DNA of 7,853 nt, from positions 1 to 7,853 of the forward strand of contig CAZEJK010000240.1 in assembly GCA_964512045.1 (NCBI GenBank), in the 5' to 3' direction. The DNA comes from CAZEJK01 sp964512045 (lineage in GTDB: Bacteria > Acidobacteriota > Thermoanaerobaculia > Thermoanaerobaculales > Sulfomarinibacteraceae). Under the pieces are notes generated by a model. The model made no database searches. It was not told where the DNA came from and was given only the letters and a program-made list of their open reading frames with translations. This document shows, one piece after another, positions 5,940 to 7,853 of this stretch (its first letter is position 1; each line of letters opens with the position of its first letter). Both the position numbers and the translations under genes were made by a program.

Positions 5940-6674
5940 TCAGCGGCGCTTGGGCCCCGATGGGCTGTCGGACCGAATGGTCTGGTCCGTAGGGCGGGCC
6001 AGGTAGACCACATAGCGGGGGCCGCCTTTTCCCGGTCGGGTGCGTTCCACACTGAATCCCGATGAGCGCAGCCGTTCTTCAAACTGGCGGTCCGGATGCT
6101 CGGTCCAGACGGCGAACACACCATCGCGGGTGAGGGCTCGACGGGTTGTCTGGACTGCGCTCCGGCCATAGAACGGATGCTCGGGATCGATGTTGGCATC
6201 ATGGGTGCCCTGGTACAGATCGAGCACGATGGCGTCATACTGCGGGCCCTTGCGAGCGGCGCGGGTGATCAGTCGGCTGACGTCATCAACGTGGAGATCG
6301 ACGCGGGGATCGTTGATCGACATGTCGGTCAGCTCGGCAAGCGGTCCACGGCACCACTCGACGATGATCGGGTTCAGCTCGGCGACGGTGACCCGTGCAT
6401 CGGGGCCGAGGACGTCTAGCGCGGCCTTGAGGGTGAACCCCATGCCGAGCCCGGCGACAAGGACTCGCGGGGCTGAGCGGGATCCGAGCGCCTGGCACGC
6501 GCTGCGGCCCAACGCCGCCTCGCTCAGGTGGCTGTGGCTGCTCATCAGAATGTACGATGGCATGCGGATGACGAACTCGTCGCCACGCTGCATGAGGGAC
6601 ATGTCGCCCTCTTCGGTCTCTGCACTCGCCAGGGTCTTCCACGGTCTCGGCACCGCACAGTTGTACCGGAGCAT
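5940..6674 (-). CDS. SpeE-like (spermidine synthase-fold) Rossmann protein, probably not a canonical aminopropyltransferase
   Basis: A 244-residue cytoplasmic protein with a class I nucleotide/AdoMet-binding fold. The ATG at 6674 gives a short N-terminus before PRPWKTL (9-15), a stretch that starts this family. The frame continues to a TTG at 6713, and none of the possible starts has a good ribosome binding site. Residues 26-46 form the beta-rich N-terminal part (LMQRGDEFVIR). The Rossmann core begins with VLVAGLGMGFTLKAAL (71-86), followed by an acidic strand end VAELNP (97-102, Glu99), HVDDVSRLI (128-136) and YDAIVLDLYQG (146-156). True spermidine synthases carry GGGDG and DSxDP at these places; here the first is AGLGMG and the second DLYQG, keeping only the first Asp (152). 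It is often annotated spermidine synthase, but the substrate is unknown and a methyltransferase-like role is possible. It lies downstream of the kinase gene on the same strand. Confidence 0.8.
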   Translation of the reverse strand: MLRYNCAVPRPWKTLASAETEEGDMSLMQRGDEFVIRMPSYILMSSHSHLSEAALGRSACQALGSRSAPRVLVAGLGMGFTLKAALDVLGPDARVTVAELNPIIVEWCRGPLAELTDMSINDPRVDLHVDDVSRLITRAARKGPQYDAIVLDLYQGTHDANIDPEHPFYGRSAVQTTRRALTRDGVFAVWTEHPDRQFEERLRSSGFSVERTRPGKGGPRYVVYLARPTDQTIRSDSPSGPKRR

Positions 6675-6755
6675 TGACGAGATTGCGAGCCTGAGTGCAC
6701 TCTCGTGGCCCAAGTTGGTGCGGGGGCGGCCTCGCTGCTGGGGAGGCGAAGGGTC

Positions 6756-6778
6756 GTCGCTGGCTCTGAAGGAGCGAC
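6756..6778 (-). other. Weak hairpin between the kinase and SpeE-like genes
   Basis: AGCGAC (6773-6778) and GTCGCT (6756-6761) form a 6-bp stem with an 11-nt loop, about 30 nt past the kinase stop in the direction of transcription. A short pyrimidine-rich stretch follows on the minus strand but there is no T run. It could be a weak terminator separating the two genes or a chance stem. No promoter or ribosome binding site for the downstream gene is evident in the 133-bp gap. Confidence 0.2.
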
Positions 6779-6807
6779 CGGTTGGCGTAGCAGTACGTCG
6801 GTGAGCG

Positions 6808-7853
6808 TCAGCGTGCCACCAGCTCGGCCACCTTGCGCGATAGCTCCGCGAACGAAAACGGCTTCTGCAGGAAGCCGTCTGCGCCCTGGTCGAGAAGGTG
6901 CTGGGCTGCGCCGTTCACGCTGAAGCCGGAGGTGAGCAGTACAGTCACGTCCTCGGTGACCGTCCGGAGTGCCTGATACGTCTCGGTTCCGTTCATCTTG
7001 GGCATGACGAGGTCGAGGAGCACGAGGTCGACCTCCGCGACGTGCTCCCGATAGTAGGCAAGAGCAGAGGACCCGTCTTCAGCGGTGACGACGTCGTAGC
7101 CGAGGCTGCGGAGCATCTGGGCTGCCACGTCGCGGACCTGGGTCTCGTCGTCGACAACGAGGATGCGCGCGTGTCGCGGAGCAGACTCGATCATCTCCGC
7201 CCGTGGAGCTGGCTTCGAGCGGCTGTCGATCAGCGGAAGGAACACGCTGAACATCGAGCCAACCCCTTCCTGACTCTCGACGTAGAGGCCTCCCTCGTGC
7301 TGGGAGAGCGTGCCATACACCGCCGCGAGGCCCATTCCGGTGCCTTGTCCCACCTCCTTCGTGGTGAAGAACGGCTCGAAGATGCGGTCGAGTATCTCCT
7401 CCGGGATGCCGGTGCCAGTGTCCTCGATATCGATCCGGATGTGCCGGCCCGGTTCGACGACGAGCTGCAGCGAGTCGCCAGCGGGTCCGTCGAGCTCGAC
7501 GACGGAGGTCCGAAAGGCCAGCGTGCCGCCGTCGGGCATCGCGTCGCGCGCGTTGATCGCCAGGTTGAGAATGGCGTTGAGCAGGAGGTTCGGATCGCCT
7601 CGCGTGGTCGACGGCGCGGCATCGAGGTGCTCCTCGATCGTGATCCGTCTGTCGATGCTGTGGCGGAGGATATCCGCGACATCGCTGATCACGGCATGCA
7701 CGTCGACCGGCACCGATTGGTAGTCCGCTTTTCGAGCGTACGCGAGAAGCTGGCGTGTGAGCTCCGCTGATCGCTGGGCAGATGTGACGATTCCCTGTGC
7801 GTACCGTTGGAGGGCCCCATCGGGCAGCTGCATGGTGAGGAGATCGGCGAAGC
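6808..7853 (-). CDS. Hybrid sensor histidine kinase with C-terminal receiver domain, 5' end outside window
   Basis: This is the C-terminal 347 residues of a hybrid histidine kinase; the frame runs open through the window edge. Numbered from the Met at 7833, the fragment starts in the second part of the HisKA dimerisation helix pair (ADLLTMQL just before and at 1, then RSAELTRQLLAYARK at 21-35). The phospho-accepting His should lie a short way upstream, off the window. The ATPase domain has an N box (NAILNLAINARDAM, 86-99), G1 DTGTGIP (138-144), F box IFEPFFTTK (151-159) and G2 GQGTGMGLA (162-170), all intact. The receiver domain (about 223-340) has the acidic pair VVDDE (226-230), phospho-acceptor Asp274 in LLDLVMPKMNG, Thr301 in LLTSG, and Lys324 in LQKPF. 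It has no output domain, so phosphate must pass to another protein. Any sensor domain is off the window. The SpeE-like gene follows after 133 bp. Confidence 0.93.
   Translation of the reverse strand, partial: FADLLTMQLPDGALQRYAQGIVTSAQRSAELTRQLLAYARKADYQSVPVDVHAVISDVADILRHSIDRRITIEEHLDAAPSTTRGDPNLLLNAILNLAINARDAMPDGGTLAFRTSVVELDGPAGDSLQLVVEPGRHIRIDIEDTGTGIPEEILDRIFEPFFTTKEVGQGTGMGLAAVYGTLSQHEGGLYVESQEGVGSMFSVFLPLIDSRSKPAPRAEMIESAPRHARILVVDDETQVRDVAAQMLRSLGYDVVTAEDGSSALAYYREHVAEVDLVLLDLVMPKMNGTETYQALRTVTEDVTVLLTSGFSVNGAAQHLLDQGADGFLQKPFSFAELSRKVAELVAR

Noticed and set aside
6898..7770. 290-codon + strand frame opposite the histidine kinase
   Set aside because: The opposite strand encodes intact HATPase and receiver motifs. 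The + frame is rich in Arg, Asp, Val and His with no domain pattern.

Overview
This is a GC-rich window from a Gram-negative bacterium. The outer-membrane and envelope character rests on four things: a TonB-dependent receptor, a predicted exported beta-rich DUF1207-type protein, a lipoprotein-type HtrA protease and the HtrA/PDZ architecture. A carboxypeptidase-regulatory-like extension on the receptor, a DUF1207 protein and a hybrid histidine kinase together would fit Acidobacteriota, Myxococcota/deltaproteobacterial or similar soil and sediment lineages. The phylum cannot be fixed from sequence reading alone.

Layout, left to right. Positions 1-201 are non-coding and rich in palindromes: a possible terminator for an off-window gene, a 20-nt near-identical direct repeat, and a hairpin just before the next ribosome binding site. 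A PsiE-family membrane protein follows on the + strand (202-714). A 441-bp intergenic stretch holds one larger imperfect hairpin and one doubtful 38-codon ORF. A TonB-dependent receptor comes next (1156-3261, +). It converges on a DUF1207-family exported protein (3344-4219, -), with a GC-rich hairpin in the gap. A divergent 161-bp region then separates that gene from a lipoprotein HtrA/DegP-type serine protease with two PDZ domains (4381-5874, +). This region carries an inverted repeat, a direct repeat at 33-bp spacing and a strong leader hairpin. The protease converges on a SpeE-like Rossmann-fold protein (5940-6674, -). Upstream of that, on the same strand, is the 3' part of a hybrid histidine kinase (6808 to the window end), whose phospho-accepting histidine lies just outside the window.

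How the genes fit together: most products are envelope proteins (PsiE inner membrane, TonB receptor outer membrane, DUF1207 exported, HtrA lipoprotein). The only shared control region that the sequence suggests is the divergent DUF1207/htrA spacer. The kinase and the SpeE-like gene could be co-transcribed, but the 133-bp gap leaves that open. I see no CRISPR, transposase, integrase, tRNA or rRNA, and no convincing new multi-gene system. The points most worth a second look are the divergent htrA/DUF1207 control region and the SpeE-like protein that lacks the canonical aminopropyltransferase motifs.
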